From: JAITVM01 sp031551135
GTDB taxonomy: Bacteria; Bacillota; Clostridia; Lachnospirales; JAITVM01
Assembly: GCA_031551135.1 (NCBI GenBank)
Contig: JAVBOA010000004.1
Location: forward strand, 1-64,000
Direction of reading: 5' to 3'
Length of the DNA stretch: 64,000 nt
Position 1 is the first letter of the stretch, and every line of letters begins with the position of its first letter. A program made the position numbers and the translations under genes. Below the pieces are notes generated by a model that was not told the DNA's origin, made no database searches, and was given only the letters and a program-made list of their open reading frames with translations. Shown here piece after piece: positions 25,481 to 35,719 of the stretch.

Positions 25481-28400
25481 ATGAGAAAATCATTAAAATT
25501 TATTGTACCTGTGCTATTTTTACTCGTTGCGTTGATAGGAATTAACGCATATACAGGTTCAAGACCACAGACAAGAGCTGAAGAACTTTTAGCTTCTGTT
25601 GAAATGGATTCTGGTATTAAGCTAAGCGACTTAGAGGTAACAGCTATTGAGGCTCAAGAAATGGGGCTTACGGCTGAACAGGCACAGGATGCTTGTACAG
25701 TTTATAAAGTAATGGCACAAAATGGTGTATTTACCGCAGATGAATTTACAGTTGGATATCTGACTGACGGCGGCTCACCGGTTCCGGATACAGTTAAAGT
25801 ACCGGCAGGCTCGAAACTTGTAAAACCTGCTGACCCTGTAAAAGCCGGTTATACTTTCAAACATTGGGAGTACAGACAAGCTTGCGACAGCAAAACTTAT
25901 ATTTGGAATTTTGATTCTGATATAGTTGGCTTTAATATGATATTGGTTGCAGTTTATGATAAAAACTCAACTGATACTTATTACAACGTAAACTTTGATA
26001 CCGCCGGCGGCTTGCCAGTGCCAAACGCACAAAGAGTAAAAGCCGGAGATAAAGTTTCCAAGCCTGTAGAACCATTTAAAGCAGGATCTGATTTTATCGG
26101 TTGGTATAATGGCGACAAAGAATGGAATTTTGATTCTGATACAGTTAGCGGAAATATGCTTTTGGTAGCAAAATATAAAGCGACTGCAAAAGAATTTACT
26201 GTAACTTTTGATGCAAACGGCGGTACGCCTGTTCCTGATCCTCAAAAAATAAAAGAGGGCGAAAAGGCTACAAAACCAGCTGACCCAACTTTAGACGGAT
26301 TTAAATTCATCGGTTGGTTTATTAAAGATACCGATACTCTTTTTGATTTCGATACTCCAATTTCTTCTGAGACTTTCTTGGTTGCTAAATGGGAAGACGA
26401 AAATATTTCGAAAACTTTTACAGTAACATTTGATGCAAACGGCGGCACACCTGCTCCTGCGGCTCAAACTGTTAAATACAAAGAAAAAGCAACTAAACCG
26501 GCTGATCCGGCTTTGGCAGGACATGTTTTCGTAGCTTGGTTTTTAAAAGGAACTGAAACTCAATATGATTTCAATTCTGAAGTTACAAAAAATCTTGAAT
26601 TAGTTGCTAAGTTTCAAGATGAAAACGATGGTAAATTATTCACAGTAACATTTGATGCAAAAGGCGGTACACCTGCTCCTGCAACTCAAACTGTTAAATA
26701 TAAAGAAAAAGCAACAAAACCGGCTGACCCAACATTGGCAGGACATATTTTCGTAAATTGGTTGATTAAAGGAACAGAAACTGTTTACGATTTTAATACA
26801 CCGGTTACAAAAAATATCGAATTAGAAGCAAAATATAAAGATGAAAATGACGGAAAAACTTTCACAGTAACATTTGATGCAAAAGGCGGCACACCTGCTC
26901 CTGCAGCTCAAACTGTTAAATATAATGAAAAAGCAACTAAACCGGCAACTGACCCGGTTTTAGCAAATCATATTTTCGTAAATTGGTTGATTAAAGGAAC
27001 AGAAACTGTATTCGACTTTAGTACACCTATTACCAAAAATATGGAATTAGTAGCAAAATATAAAGACGAAAATGACGGAAAAACTTTCACAGTAACATTT
27101 GACGCAAAAGGCGGTACACCTGCACCTGCGGCTCAAACTGTTGCTTACAAAAAAACAGCAACTAAACCGGCTGACCCAACGTTAGCAGGACATATTTTCG
27201 TAAATTGGTTGATTAAAGGAACAGAAACTGTTTATAATTTTAGTACACCAGTTACAAAAAATATTGATTTAGAAGCAAAATATAAAGACGAAAATGATGG
27301 AAAAACTTTCACAGTAACATTTGACGCAAAAGGCGGCACGCCTGCACCTGCGGCTCAAACTGTTGTTTATAAAGAAAAAGCAACTAAACCGGCTAATCCA
27401 ACATTAGCAGGACATATTTTCGTAAATTGGTTGATTAAAGGAACAGAAACTGTTTATGATTTTAATACACCTGTTACAAAAAATATTGATTTAGAAGCAA
27501 AATATAAAGACGAAAATGACGGAAAAACTTTCACAGTAACATTTGATGCAAAAGGCGGAACTCCTGCTCCTGCAGCTCAAACTGTGGTTTACAAAGAAAA
27601 AGCAACAAAACCGGCTAATCCAACATTAGCAGGACACACTTTTGTAAATTGGTTTATTAAAGGAACTGAAACTATATATGACTTTAATACTCCTGTAACT
27701 AAAAATGTTGAATTAGAAGCAAAATATAAAGATGAAAACGACGGCAAAATCTTTACAGTAACATTTGACGCAGACGGCGGAAGCCCTGTACCTGCTGTTC
27801 AAAATGTTAAATATAAAGAAAAAGCTGCAAAACCTGCTGACCCTGCTAAAAACGGATATAAATTCGCTGGATGGGCAACTGCAGACGGCAAAGTATGGAA
27901 TTTTGATACTGACCTTGTATTAGGAAATACAGTTTTAAAAGCTAAATGGGAAGACGATATTAACAATAAAATGTTTGACGTGACATTTAATGCAGACGGC
28001 GGAACTCCTGTTCCTGCAAAACAAGTTGTTAAATACGGAAATAAAGTTACAGAACCTACTGCACCTTCAAAAGCTGATAATAAATTCGAAGGCTGGACAT
28101 TCAATGGTAAAATATGGAATTTTGACACAGATGTTGTTAAATCCGATATGGTTCTTGTGGCAAAATATTCTAAAATTGAGAAATTCACTGTAACTTTCAA
28201 CGCAAACGGCGGAGCTCCGACTCCTGCAAGCCAAAGTGTTGTTAAAGGCGATAAAGTAGTTGAACCTCTTGTGATTCCTACAAAAGCCGGATATATTTTC
28301 GAAGGCTGGACTTACAATAATGTTGAGTGGAATTTTGCAACAGGCGTTGTAAATTCTAATATGGAATTAATTGCTTCTTACAAAGTAGACCCTACTCAAC

Positions 28401-30397
28401 AAGAATATTTAGTGACTTTCAACGCAAACGGCGGTAACCCAACTCCGGCCGGACAAAAAGTTAAATACGGTAATCTTGCAACAAAACCTGCTGTAGACCC
28501 TGCAAAAACTGGTTTCAACTTTGCATATTGGTATACTGAAGATGCAAACGGCAGAGAAAAAGAATGGAATTTCAATTCTGACAGAGTAAATGGAAATATA
28601 ACTCTTTATGCTAAATATACAGAAAAAGAAAAATATAAAATAACTTTTGAAACATTCGGCGGAACTCCAGTTCCGGCTCCACAATATGTAACACGCGACG
28701 AACTTGTAACAAAACCTGCTGACCCTGTAAAACCTGGTTATAAATTCTTGTATTGGTATTCTGCTGGTCATGAAAATACTGCTATAGATTTTAGAACAAC
28801 CTATTTTGTAGGTGAGAGTACTCTTTACGCTAAATATGAAGATGAAAGAGTTGGAAAAACATTCTGCGTATCTTTCTTCACAGATGGCGGAGAGCCTAAA
28901 CCGGCTGACCAAAATATAAAGTTCGGCGAAAAAGTGTCTAAACCAACTGACCCTAAAAAAGATGGTTTTATATTCACAGGCTGGGTATATTTTGATGAAA
29001 ACCTTAAAGAAACTCCTTGGAACTTTGATGTTGACACAGTTAAAGGCAATACCCAACTTATTGCAAGATATACTGTAAAACCTGCAAATTATTATAATGT
29101 ATACTTTAACGCAGACGGCGGAACTCCTGTTCCTGCTTCTCAAAGAGTTAAAGAAGGCGACAAAGTAACAAAACCTGCGGATCCTACAAAACCGGGATAC
29201 GATTTTATCGGCTGGTATAATGGTGATAAACTTTGGAACTTTGATACAGACAAAGTAACAGCAGAAACTACTTTGATTGCTAAATACAAAGTAAAAACTC
29301 CTGAAAAATTTGTAGTTGTATTTGATTCCTACGGCGGAGCTCCTGTTCCTCCTAACCAAATTGTAGAAGCAGGACAAAAAGTAACAAAACCTGCTGACCC
29401 TAAAAAAGATGGTTTTGTATTAGCAAGCTGGTTCTATCTGGATGCTAACGGAAGAGCTGTAACTTGGAATTTCGATAAAGACGTTGTAACAGGAAACTTG
29501 ATTTTAGTAGCGAAATATGATGTTAAACCTGCTGAAAAAGTAACTGTTAAATTTGATACAAATGGCGGAACTCCTGTTCCTGCTGACCAAATTGTATTAG
29601 CCGGCTCTAAAATTGTACAACCTATTTCTCCAATTAAATCAGGATACAATTTTACTGGATGGTACGCTTATGCAAATGGCAAAGAGACTAAATGGAATTT
29701 CGCAACTGATATTGTAAATGCTAACATGACTCTTTATGCTAAATATGATGTAGCAGCTTGCATGACAGTTAAATTTGATGCAGACGGCGGAAAACCTGTT
29801 CCTGCAACTCAATCTGTTAAATACAATGGATTTGCTGTAAAACCTTCTGCACCAACAAAAGCCGGTTTTGAATTCATGGGCTGGTATTATAAAGACCCTG
29901 CAACAGGAAATGAAAAACTTTGGGATTTTGGCGCAGACAGAGTTATGAAAGATATGACTTTAGTTGCTAAATGGAAAGCATCTGAAAAAACTATCAAAAT
30001 AACTTGGTATGATTGCATGAGATGCACTTACACTTACACTTATATTAAAGCAGGCGAAACTATTCAAAAAATAGCTGACCCTAATGGAAATGCATGCTAC
30101 AGATTCTTCAGATGGACTTACAATTGTGCAGAGTGGGATTTTAGCAAACCTGTATATAACGACATGAAACTTAGTGCACAATATGTTTCTAACTGCTACT
30201 ATATTGTAAAATATAACACGGCAGGCGGAAGCTTCGTTCCTATGGATTATGTTTGCAAAAATGCAACCTATAAACCAACTGCAAAAACTACTATGACAGG
30301 CAGAACTTTTGCAGGCTGGACATTAAATGGCACTGGTAGTGTTGTAACTTCTGTAAAAGCTACAAGCGATTTGAACTTCGTGGCTTCTTGGAAATAA
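25481..30397 (+). CDS. Giant secreted protein of about 20 Listeria-Bacteroides (InlB B-type) repeats
   Basis: 1638 aa. A hydrophobic N-terminal segment (~8-25) acts as signal or anchor. A short conserved N-terminal module (~30-160) contains QAQDACTVYKVM and ACDSKTYIWNFDSDIVGFN. The rest is a string of ~70-aa beta-grasp repeats of the Flg_new/PF09479 type (FTVTFDAxGGTPxP..AGYxFxxWxxxxxxWNF). Six central copies (DNA ~26400-27740) are nearly identical with a 222-bp period. The penultimate repeat is Cys-rich (DCMRC..NACYR..NCAEW). There is no LPXTG or C-terminal membrane anchor. Probably an adhesin or extended surface stalk. Paralogue of the next gene. Confidence 0.85.
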   Translation: MRKSLKFIVPVLFLLVALIGINAYTGSRPQTRAEELLASVEMDSGIKLSDLEVTAIEAQEMGLTAEQAQDACTVYKVMAQNGVFTADEFTVGYLTDGGSPVPDTVKVPAGSKLVKPADPVKAGYTFKHWEYRQACDSKTYIWNFDSDIVGFNMILVAVYDKNSTDTYYNVNFDTAGGLPVPNAQRVKAGDKVSKPVEPFKAGSDFIGWYNGDKEWNFDSDTVSGNMLLVAKYKATAKEFTVTFDANGGTPVPDPQKIKEGEKATKPADPTLDGFKFIGWFIKDTDTLFDFDTPISSETFLVAKWEDENISKTFTVTFDANGGTPAPAAQTVKYKEKATKPADPALAGHVFVAWFLKGTETQYDFNSEVTKNLELVAKFQDENDGKLFTVTFDAKGGTPAPATQTVKYKEKATKPADPTLAGHIFVNWLIKGTETVYDFNTPVTKNIELEAKYKDENDGKTFTVTFDAKGGTPAPAAQTVKYNEKATKPATDPVLANHIFVNWLIKGTETVFDFSTPITKNMELVAKYKDENDGKTFTVTFDAKGGTPAPAAQTVAYKKTATKPADPTLAGHIFVNWLIKGTETVYNFSTPVTKNIDLEAKYKDENDGKTFTVTFDAKGGTPAPAAQTVVYKEKATKPANPTLAGHIFVNWLIKGTETVYDFNTPVTKNIDLEAKYKDENDGKTFTVTFDAKGGTPAPAAQTVVYKEKATKPANPTLAGHTFVNWFIKGTETIYDFNTPVTKNVELEAKYKDENDGKIFTVTFDADGGSPVPAVQNVKYKEKAAKPADPAKNGYKFAGWATADGKVWNFDTDLVLGNTVLKAKWEDDINNKMFDVTFNADGGTPVPAKQVVKYGNKVTEPTAPSKADNKFEGWTFNGKIWNFDTDVVKSDMVLVAKYSKIEKFTVTFNANGGAPTPASQSVVKGDKVVEPLVIPTKAGYIFEGWTYNNVEWNFATGVVNSNMELIASYKVDPTQQEYLVTFNANGGNPTPAGQKVKYGNLATKPAVDPAKTGFNFAYWYTEDANGREKEWNFNSDRVNGNITLYAKYTEKEKYKITFETFGGTPVPAPQYVTRDELVTKPADPVKPGYKFLYWYSAGHENTAIDFRTTYFVGESTLYAKYEDERVGKTFCVSFFTDGGEPKPADQNIKFGEKVSKPTDPKKDGFIFTGWVYFDENLKETPWNFDVDTVKGNTQLIARYTVKPANYYNVYFNADGGTPVPASQRVKEGDKVTKPADPTKPGYDFIGWYNGDKLWNFDTDKVTAETTLIAKYKVKTPEKFVVVFDSYGGAPVPPNQIVEAGQKVTKPADPKKDGFVLASWFYLDANGRAVTWNFDKDVVTGNLILVAKYDVKPAEKVTVKFDTNGGTPVPADQIVLAGSKIVQPISPIKSGYNFTGWYAYANGKETKWNFATDIVNANMTLYAKYDVAACMTVKFDADGGKPVPATQSVKYNGFAVKPSAPTKAGFEFMGWYYKDPATGNEKLWDFGADRVMKDMTLVAKWKASEKTIKITWYDCMRCTYTYTYIKAGETIQKIADPNGNACYRFFRWTYNCAEWDFSKPVYNDMKLSAQYVSNCYYIVKYNTAGGSFVPMDYVCKNATYKPTAKTTMTGRTFAGWTLNGTGSVVTSVKATSDLNFVASWK
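26400..27740 (+). repeat. Near-identical 222-bp tandem repeats within the giant gene
   Basis: Six consecutive copies encode the same 74-residue unit beginning DENDGKTFTVTFDAKGG with few substitutions. Repeats outside this block are much more diverged, which points to recent expansion by unequal recombination. Confidence 0.85.
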
Positions 30398-30419
30398 ATA
30401 GATTGAAATAGTTTATTTA

Positions 30420-30451
30420 AAGGCTATTGCTTAGGCAGTAGCCTTTTTTTT
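30420..30451 (+). terminator. Terminator after the first giant gene
   Basis: AAGGCTA and TAGCCTT pair, followed by T8. Confidence 0.85.
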
Positions 30452-30887
30452 GAGGTTTTGATTTTGTAATTAAAATAAAATCAAACCGTAAAAAAATAAA
30501 AATTGAAATTACAAATAGGCGAAAATCTAAGAAGCATTGATATTACTGGTTTTGCTGATAAAAACGTAGCAATTGAGTGACAATATAACAAAAAGAAGAA
30601 TACAAATTAATTCTAAAAGACATTTATGTAATGAATGTGTAATTAAAATGTGTAAGTCTGTAATTTATAATATCATTAATATTAATTAACTGTACATACA
30701 GTTGCTTTAATATGGTATTTTTGTTGTAAAAATAATTTTCTATGAGTGGCTTTATTTATCATAAAAACGGGTTTCAACTGATTAAGTCTTTTGAAAGATT
30801 TTTGTGAGCGATTTGACCACTCTATTGCTTGTTGAAAAGCAAGCTTAATTTTGGGGCATTAAATATCACTCGGGGGGAGTATAGAAA
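30452..30887 (+). other. Long leader region of the second giant gene
   Basis: 436-bp AT-rich region with no ORF. GAGTGG (30744-30749) can pair with CCACTC (30817-30822), enclosing TCTTT/AAAGA. TTGCTT/AAGCAA (near 30825-30842) forms a further hairpin. It ends in CTCGGGGGGAGT, a G-rich ribosome binding site shared with the first giant gene. Confidence 0.4.
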
Positions 30888-33800
30888 ATGAAAAAAAACC
30901 AAATTAAAGTCGTAATTTCGGCAATAACACTTTTAGCTGTTTTGCTTGGCACAAGGTTTGTTATGCAGACCAACAATAAAGCTAAGGCTGCCGAAATGCT
31001 TGCAGAGGCGCAAAGCGATCCGGGTATTGTTCTTGACATTACCGCACAGGAAGCCGCCGAACTTGGTTTGACAGAAGAAGAAGCGCAGGATTCGTGTACG
31101 GTTTACGATGCTATGCTTGAAACTTTTGACGAAAAAGATATGGAATTTATAGTTGCTTTCATAACAAATGATGCGGAAAATACACCGGATCCTTATAAAG
31201 TTAAAGCTGGTTCCACAATAGTAGAACCGCCGGTGCCGATTAAAGAAGGATATAAATTTTTATATTGGCAATATAAATTGCCTTGCGATGAAAAGCGTTA
31301 TATATGGGATTTTGATAATGATTTAGTTGGATTTAATCTTGTATTAGAAGCAGTTTATCAAAAAGATTCACCTACTGTAGAAAAATTCAAAGTAACTTTT
31401 GACATGGGCGGCTTAGCTGACAATATAACTGTCGATGTTGTTAAAGGTGAAAAAGTTACTGAAGCAAGAGCTCCTAAACAAGACGGATATAAATTTATCG
31501 GTTGGTTTGACGGAGATAAGCTTTGGGATTTTGAAAAGGATGTAGTTTTGTCTGATATTACTTTAGTTGCTAAATATGAAAAAGAAAGCTCTGAATACAG
31601 CGTTAAATTTAATGCTGACGGTGGAACTCCTGTTCCCGATGAGCAGACAATAAAAGACGGCGGTTTGATTGTAAAACCTGCGAATCCTGCTAAAGAAGGT
31701 TTTGTATTCGAATATTGGTTTACTCTAATAAATGATCAAGAAAAAGTTTGGAATTTTGATACAGATAAAGTAACTTCAAATATTACTTTGGTGGCGAAAT
31801 ACAAAAATGAAGACCCGAACAACAACATTGTAAATGTTAAGTTTGATTATAATTATGAACCTCTTGGGGTACATATGACAACCGGAATCAAGGGTGAAAA
31901 ATTAGCGGAAATTGATGATCCTATCATTGAAGGACGCAGATTTTCTCATTGGTATTATATGGATAACGGTGAACCTGTAATTTGGAAATTTATTTCGCAA
32001 GTTCTTACGGGGGATTTAGTATTATATGCTGAATATTATATCGATGGACCTTTAGAAGACAGATACAATGTTAGTTTTATTTATAATGACGGCAAACATA
32101 GCTCTTTAGTAGCTACTGTTTTCCACGGTTTGCCGGTTGGAAATCCTAGCCCGCAGCCGGGTAAAGAAGGTTACAAGTTTATCGGCTGGTATGTGGTAAA
32201 AGGTATTACTGTAACAGATCAGCTTTGGGATTGTATGAAAGACCCTGTATCAGGCGATATGACTTTGGCTGCACGCTATGAAAAATTGTCGGGCGAAGGT
32301 TATAATGTTAAATTTTTAGATAAAGACGGTGCTATTTTAGGCGAAACAACTGTTGAAGCCGGTAAAAAAATAGTAAAACCTGTTGACCCTGTCAGAGAAG
32401 GTTATATCTTTGATAAATGGATTATTAAAAATACTGATAAAGTATGGAATTTTGATACTGATGTTGTTAATGAAGATATTACTTTAGTAGCGATTTTTAA
32501 AGAAGACGCATCTTCTAAAAAATATACAATTACATTTGACACAAACGGCGGAACTCCTGCGACTTTAGATCCGCAAGAAATAACTGTCGGCGGATTGGTT
32601 AAAGAGCCTACTGTTGAGCCGCAAAAAGATGGATATAAATTCATTGGCTGGTTTAACGGAGATGTTAAGTGGGATTTCAGCAAAGACAAAGTAAGCGCAG
32701 ATACAACTTTAATTGCTAAATATGAAAAAGTAGAAAAAACATATTCTATTAAATTTGATTTGAACGGCGGTCAAGGCGATGTTCCTGAGCAAAAAATTGT
32801 AGAGGGAAATAAAATAACCAGACCTGCTGACCCGACAAAAACAGGATATGATTTTACCGGCTGGTATAACGGCGACAAAGAATGGGATTTTGAAAAAGAT
32901 GTAGTTACTGCTGACCTCAAATTAATAGCAAAATATGAGGAAAATATCACAAACAAAACTTTTGTTGTAAAATTTAATACAAGCGGTGCTAAAGAATCTG
33001 TTCCTGATCAAAAAATTAAATACGGCAATTTTGTTGCAAAACCAGATGCAATTACTAAGGAAGGTCACACTTTCCAACATTGGTATATTATCGATGAAAA
33101 TGGAAGAGAAAAAGTATGGGAATTTGAAAACGATAAAATCGTTTCCGAAACTACTTTAATTGCAAAATTTAAAAAAGATGATGTTTATTATAAAGTGAGC
33201 TTTGATACAAATATCGCTAATCAAGAAATCGCTCCTTTAAATGTTCTTGAAGGCACAAAAGCTACTGAGCCTTTAGTAAAATTAGAAGTTTACGGATATG
33301 ATTTTGTTGGCTGGTTTGTTGGCGACAAACAATGGAATTTTAGTACAGATATCGTTAATTCAAACATTACTTTAGTTGCTAAATTTAAAGAAAATATCTA
33401 TAACAAAGAATTTACAGTTAATTTTATAAGCGACGGAAAAGCTTATGGCGAAGCTGTAAAAGTTAAATACGATAAATTAGTTACAAAACCTGCCGACCCT
33501 AAAAAAGATGGTTTTGAATTTTTGGGATGGTATTATAAAAACGAGACCGGCGCTGATGTAGCATGGAATTTCGCTGCAGATAAAGTTCACGGTGACGTTA
33601 CTTTAGTTGCTTCTTTTAAAGAAATCATTAAAGAATATGTTGTTAAATTTGATCCAAACGGCGGATCTCCAAAACCTGCCGACCAAATTGTTAAACAAAA
33701 TGCATTAGCAAAATCTCCTGACAAGCCAAAATTACAAGGATATACTTTCCTTGGATGGTATATTAAAGGAACTGAAACTAAATGGGATTTTGCTAAAGAT

Positions 33801-35678
33801 AAAGTGTCCGGAGATTTGGAACTTGTTGCAAGATTTAAAAACGCTAAAGAAGGCGTAGAATTCTGTATATCTTTCTTTACAGACGGCGGACTTCCTCAAC
33901 CTCCTAAGCAAAATGTAGTTTACCAAAATCTTATTACAAAACCAGCTGATCCGGCAAAAGAAGGTTATACTTTCTTATATTGGTATTATTATGACAGCAC
34001 TCAAAAACAAGTAAAATGGAATTTTGATACCGATAGAGTTTTAGATATTACTAATCTTATTGCAAAATGGGAAAGAGTTATACCTAAAACATTTACAGTT
34101 ACCTTTGATACAAACGGAGCTAAAGAAACTATAAATCCGGTTGTTGTAGAAACAAATGCACTTGTTGCAAGACCGGCTGTAACTCCGACAAAAGACGGAT
34201 ATAAATTTGTAAATTGGTATATCGTTACTGATGCAGACAAAACTCTTTGGAATTTTGGCTCTGACAAAGTAACTAAAGATATCACTTTGAAAGCATTGTT
34301 CGAAGTAGAACAAGCTAAAACTTATGAAGTAATATTTGACCTTAACGGCGGATCGGGCGATATTCCTAAGCAAGTTATTGAAAACGGAAAAACTGTTGCA
34401 AAACCTGTTGACCCTCTTAAAGATGGCTTTGTATTTGAATATTGGGCAATTGCATCCGGCAATGATTTAGTAAAATGGGATTTCGCAAAAGATGTTGTTA
34501 CTGCAAATACAACTTTAATTGCTAAATATGTACAAGCTGTTGAAAAAAATATTACCGTAACTTTTGATACAAACGGCGGAAATGTTATAGAGAAACAAGT
34601 TATTAAGGCAGGAGAAACAGTTTCGAAACCGCAAAATCCTACTAAAAACGGATTTAAATTCGAATACTGGTATATTAAAAACGCTCAAGGCCAAGAAGAA
34701 ACAGTAAATCTTGATTTATTCAAGCCAACAGCGGATGTTACAATTTATGCAAAATTTACTGCTATTGCTCAAGTTCAATATGATGTAACATTTGATTCTA
34801 AAGGCGGAAATTATGACAAAACAGTCAAAGTTGATAAAGATGCTTTGATTAGTATTCCTGCTGATCCTATCAAAGAAGGATATAAATTTGTTGGATGGTT
34901 TATATTTAACGAAGATAATTATGAAATTATCTGGAACTTTAATAAAGATAAAGTAACTAGAAATATCACTTTAATTGCAAGATGGGAAGAAGAAAATCTT
35001 CATACTGTAACTTTTGACGTAAAAGGCGGCACTCCTGCACCGCAAGCTCAAAGCGTTAAACATGGATTTTATGTAGCACAGCCTGTTAATCCTACTTTAA
35101 AAGACAAATATTTCCAAGGTTGGTATTTTATCAATGAATCCGGCGTAGAGCAAAAATGGGTATTTGGTTCTATTAAAGTAACTAAAGACATTCAACTTTA
35201 TGCAAAATGGAGCGAAACTAAAATTTGTACAGTTATTTTCTTCAATCTTCAAGATTGTACAATGACTGAAATTACGGTTAATGTAGGCGAAAAAATTACT
35301 AAAATAGCTGACCCTAACGCAAAACCGGGAACACGTTTCTGGAGATGGATTTACAATGGCTGTGAATGGAATTTCGACAGAGTAGTTGATCAAGAATTTA
35401 TTATTCTCTATGGTAACTTTAGACCTGAAACTAACCACATTGTTACCTTTGCTTCTGTAGAAACTCAATATCTTCAAACTCAAGCGTATGCTGATTCTGA
35501 AGCATTGGCTTTACCAAAACTTACTCTTGATACAAATGGATTTGTAAAACTTGCAGATTCCAGCAGACTTAAATTTGACGGTTGGTTTACTGAAAACGGA
35601 ACAGAAGTTAAAGACGGTCAAAAAGTAACTGGAGACATGAAAGTTATTGCTAAATGGACAACGGTTATACCTAGATAA
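30888..35678 (+). CDS. Second giant secreted Listeria-Bacteroides repeat protein
   Basis: 1596 aa, same architecture as the gene at 25481. It has an N-terminal hydrophobic segment (~7-25), a shared N-terminal module with EEAQDSCTVYDAM and PCDEKRYIWDFDNDLVGFN, then about 19-20 diverged ~70-aa repeats (GYKFIGWFDGDKLWDFEKD pattern), and a penultimate module with QDCTMTEI, KIADPNAKPGTRFWRW and GCEWNF. Unlike the first protein its repeats are not near-identical at the DNA level. No sorting motif. The two likely arose by duplication and may be alternative or cooperating surface fibres. Confidence 0.85.
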   Translation: MKKNQIKVVISAITLLAVLLGTRFVMQTNNKAKAAEMLAEAQSDPGIVLDITAQEAAELGLTEEEAQDSCTVYDAMLETFDEKDMEFIVAFITNDAENTPDPYKVKAGSTIVEPPVPIKEGYKFLYWQYKLPCDEKRYIWDFDNDLVGFNLVLEAVYQKDSPTVEKFKVTFDMGGLADNITVDVVKGEKVTEARAPKQDGYKFIGWFDGDKLWDFEKDVVLSDITLVAKYEKESSEYSVKFNADGGTPVPDEQTIKDGGLIVKPANPAKEGFVFEYWFTLINDQEKVWNFDTDKVTSNITLVAKYKNEDPNNNIVNVKFDYNYEPLGVHMTTGIKGEKLAEIDDPIIEGRRFSHWYYMDNGEPVIWKFISQVLTGDLVLYAEYYIDGPLEDRYNVSFIYNDGKHSSLVATVFHGLPVGNPSPQPGKEGYKFIGWYVVKGITVTDQLWDCMKDPVSGDMTLAARYEKLSGEGYNVKFLDKDGAILGETTVEAGKKIVKPVDPVREGYIFDKWIIKNTDKVWNFDTDVVNEDITLVAIFKEDASSKKYTITFDTNGGTPATLDPQEITVGGLVKEPTVEPQKDGYKFIGWFNGDVKWDFSKDKVSADTTLIAKYEKVEKTYSIKFDLNGGQGDVPEQKIVEGNKITRPADPTKTGYDFTGWYNGDKEWDFEKDVVTADLKLIAKYEENITNKTFVVKFNTSGAKESVPDQKIKYGNFVAKPDAITKEGHTFQHWYIIDENGREKVWEFENDKIVSETTLIAKFKKDDVYYKVSFDTNIANQEIAPLNVLEGTKATEPLVKLEVYGYDFVGWFVGDKQWNFSTDIVNSNITLVAKFKENIYNKEFTVNFISDGKAYGEAVKVKYDKLVTKPADPKKDGFEFLGWYYKNETGADVAWNFAADKVHGDVTLVASFKEIIKEYVVKFDPNGGSPKPADQIVKQNALAKSPDKPKLQGYTFLGWYIKGTETKWDFAKDKVSGDLELVARFKNAKEGVEFCISFFTDGGLPQPPKQNVVYQNLITKPADPAKEGYTFLYWYYYDSTQKQVKWNFDTDRVLDITNLIAKWERVIPKTFTVTFDTNGAKETINPVVVETNALVARPAVTPTKDGYKFVNWYIVTDADKTLWNFGSDKVTKDITLKALFEVEQAKTYEVIFDLNGGSGDIPKQVIENGKTVAKPVDPLKDGFVFEYWAIASGNDLVKWDFAKDVVTANTTLIAKYVQAVEKNITVTFDTNGGNVIEKQVIKAGETVSKPQNPTKNGFKFEYWYIKNAQGQEETVNLDLFKPTADVTIYAKFTAIAQVQYDVTFDSKGGNYDKTVKVDKDALISIPADPIKEGYKFVGWFIFNEDNYEIIWNFNKDKVTRNITLIARWEEENLHTVTFDVKGGTPAPQAQSVKHGFYVAQPVNPTLKDKYFQGWYFINESGVEQKWVFGSIKVTKDIQLYAKWSETKICTVIFFNLQDCTMTEITVNVGEKITKIADPNAKPGTRFWRWIYNGCEWNFDRVVDQEFIILYGNFRPETNHIVTFASVETQYLQTQAYADSEALALPKLTLDTNGFVKLADSSRLKFDGWFTENGTEVKDGQKVTGDMKVIAKWTTVIPR

Positions 35679-35692
35679 TTAGAAAATCTATA

Positions 35693-35719
35693 AAAACGCC
35701 CCTAACAGGGCGTTTTTTT
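35693..35719. terminator. Terminator after the second giant gene
   Basis: AAAACGCCC-CTAACA-GGGCGTTTT with A and T tracts on both sides, so it can act on both strands. Confidence 0.85.

Noticed and set aside
26400..27740. Regularly spaced repeats that might suggest a CRISPR array
   Set aside because: The 222-bp units are continuous coding sequence without unique spacers.
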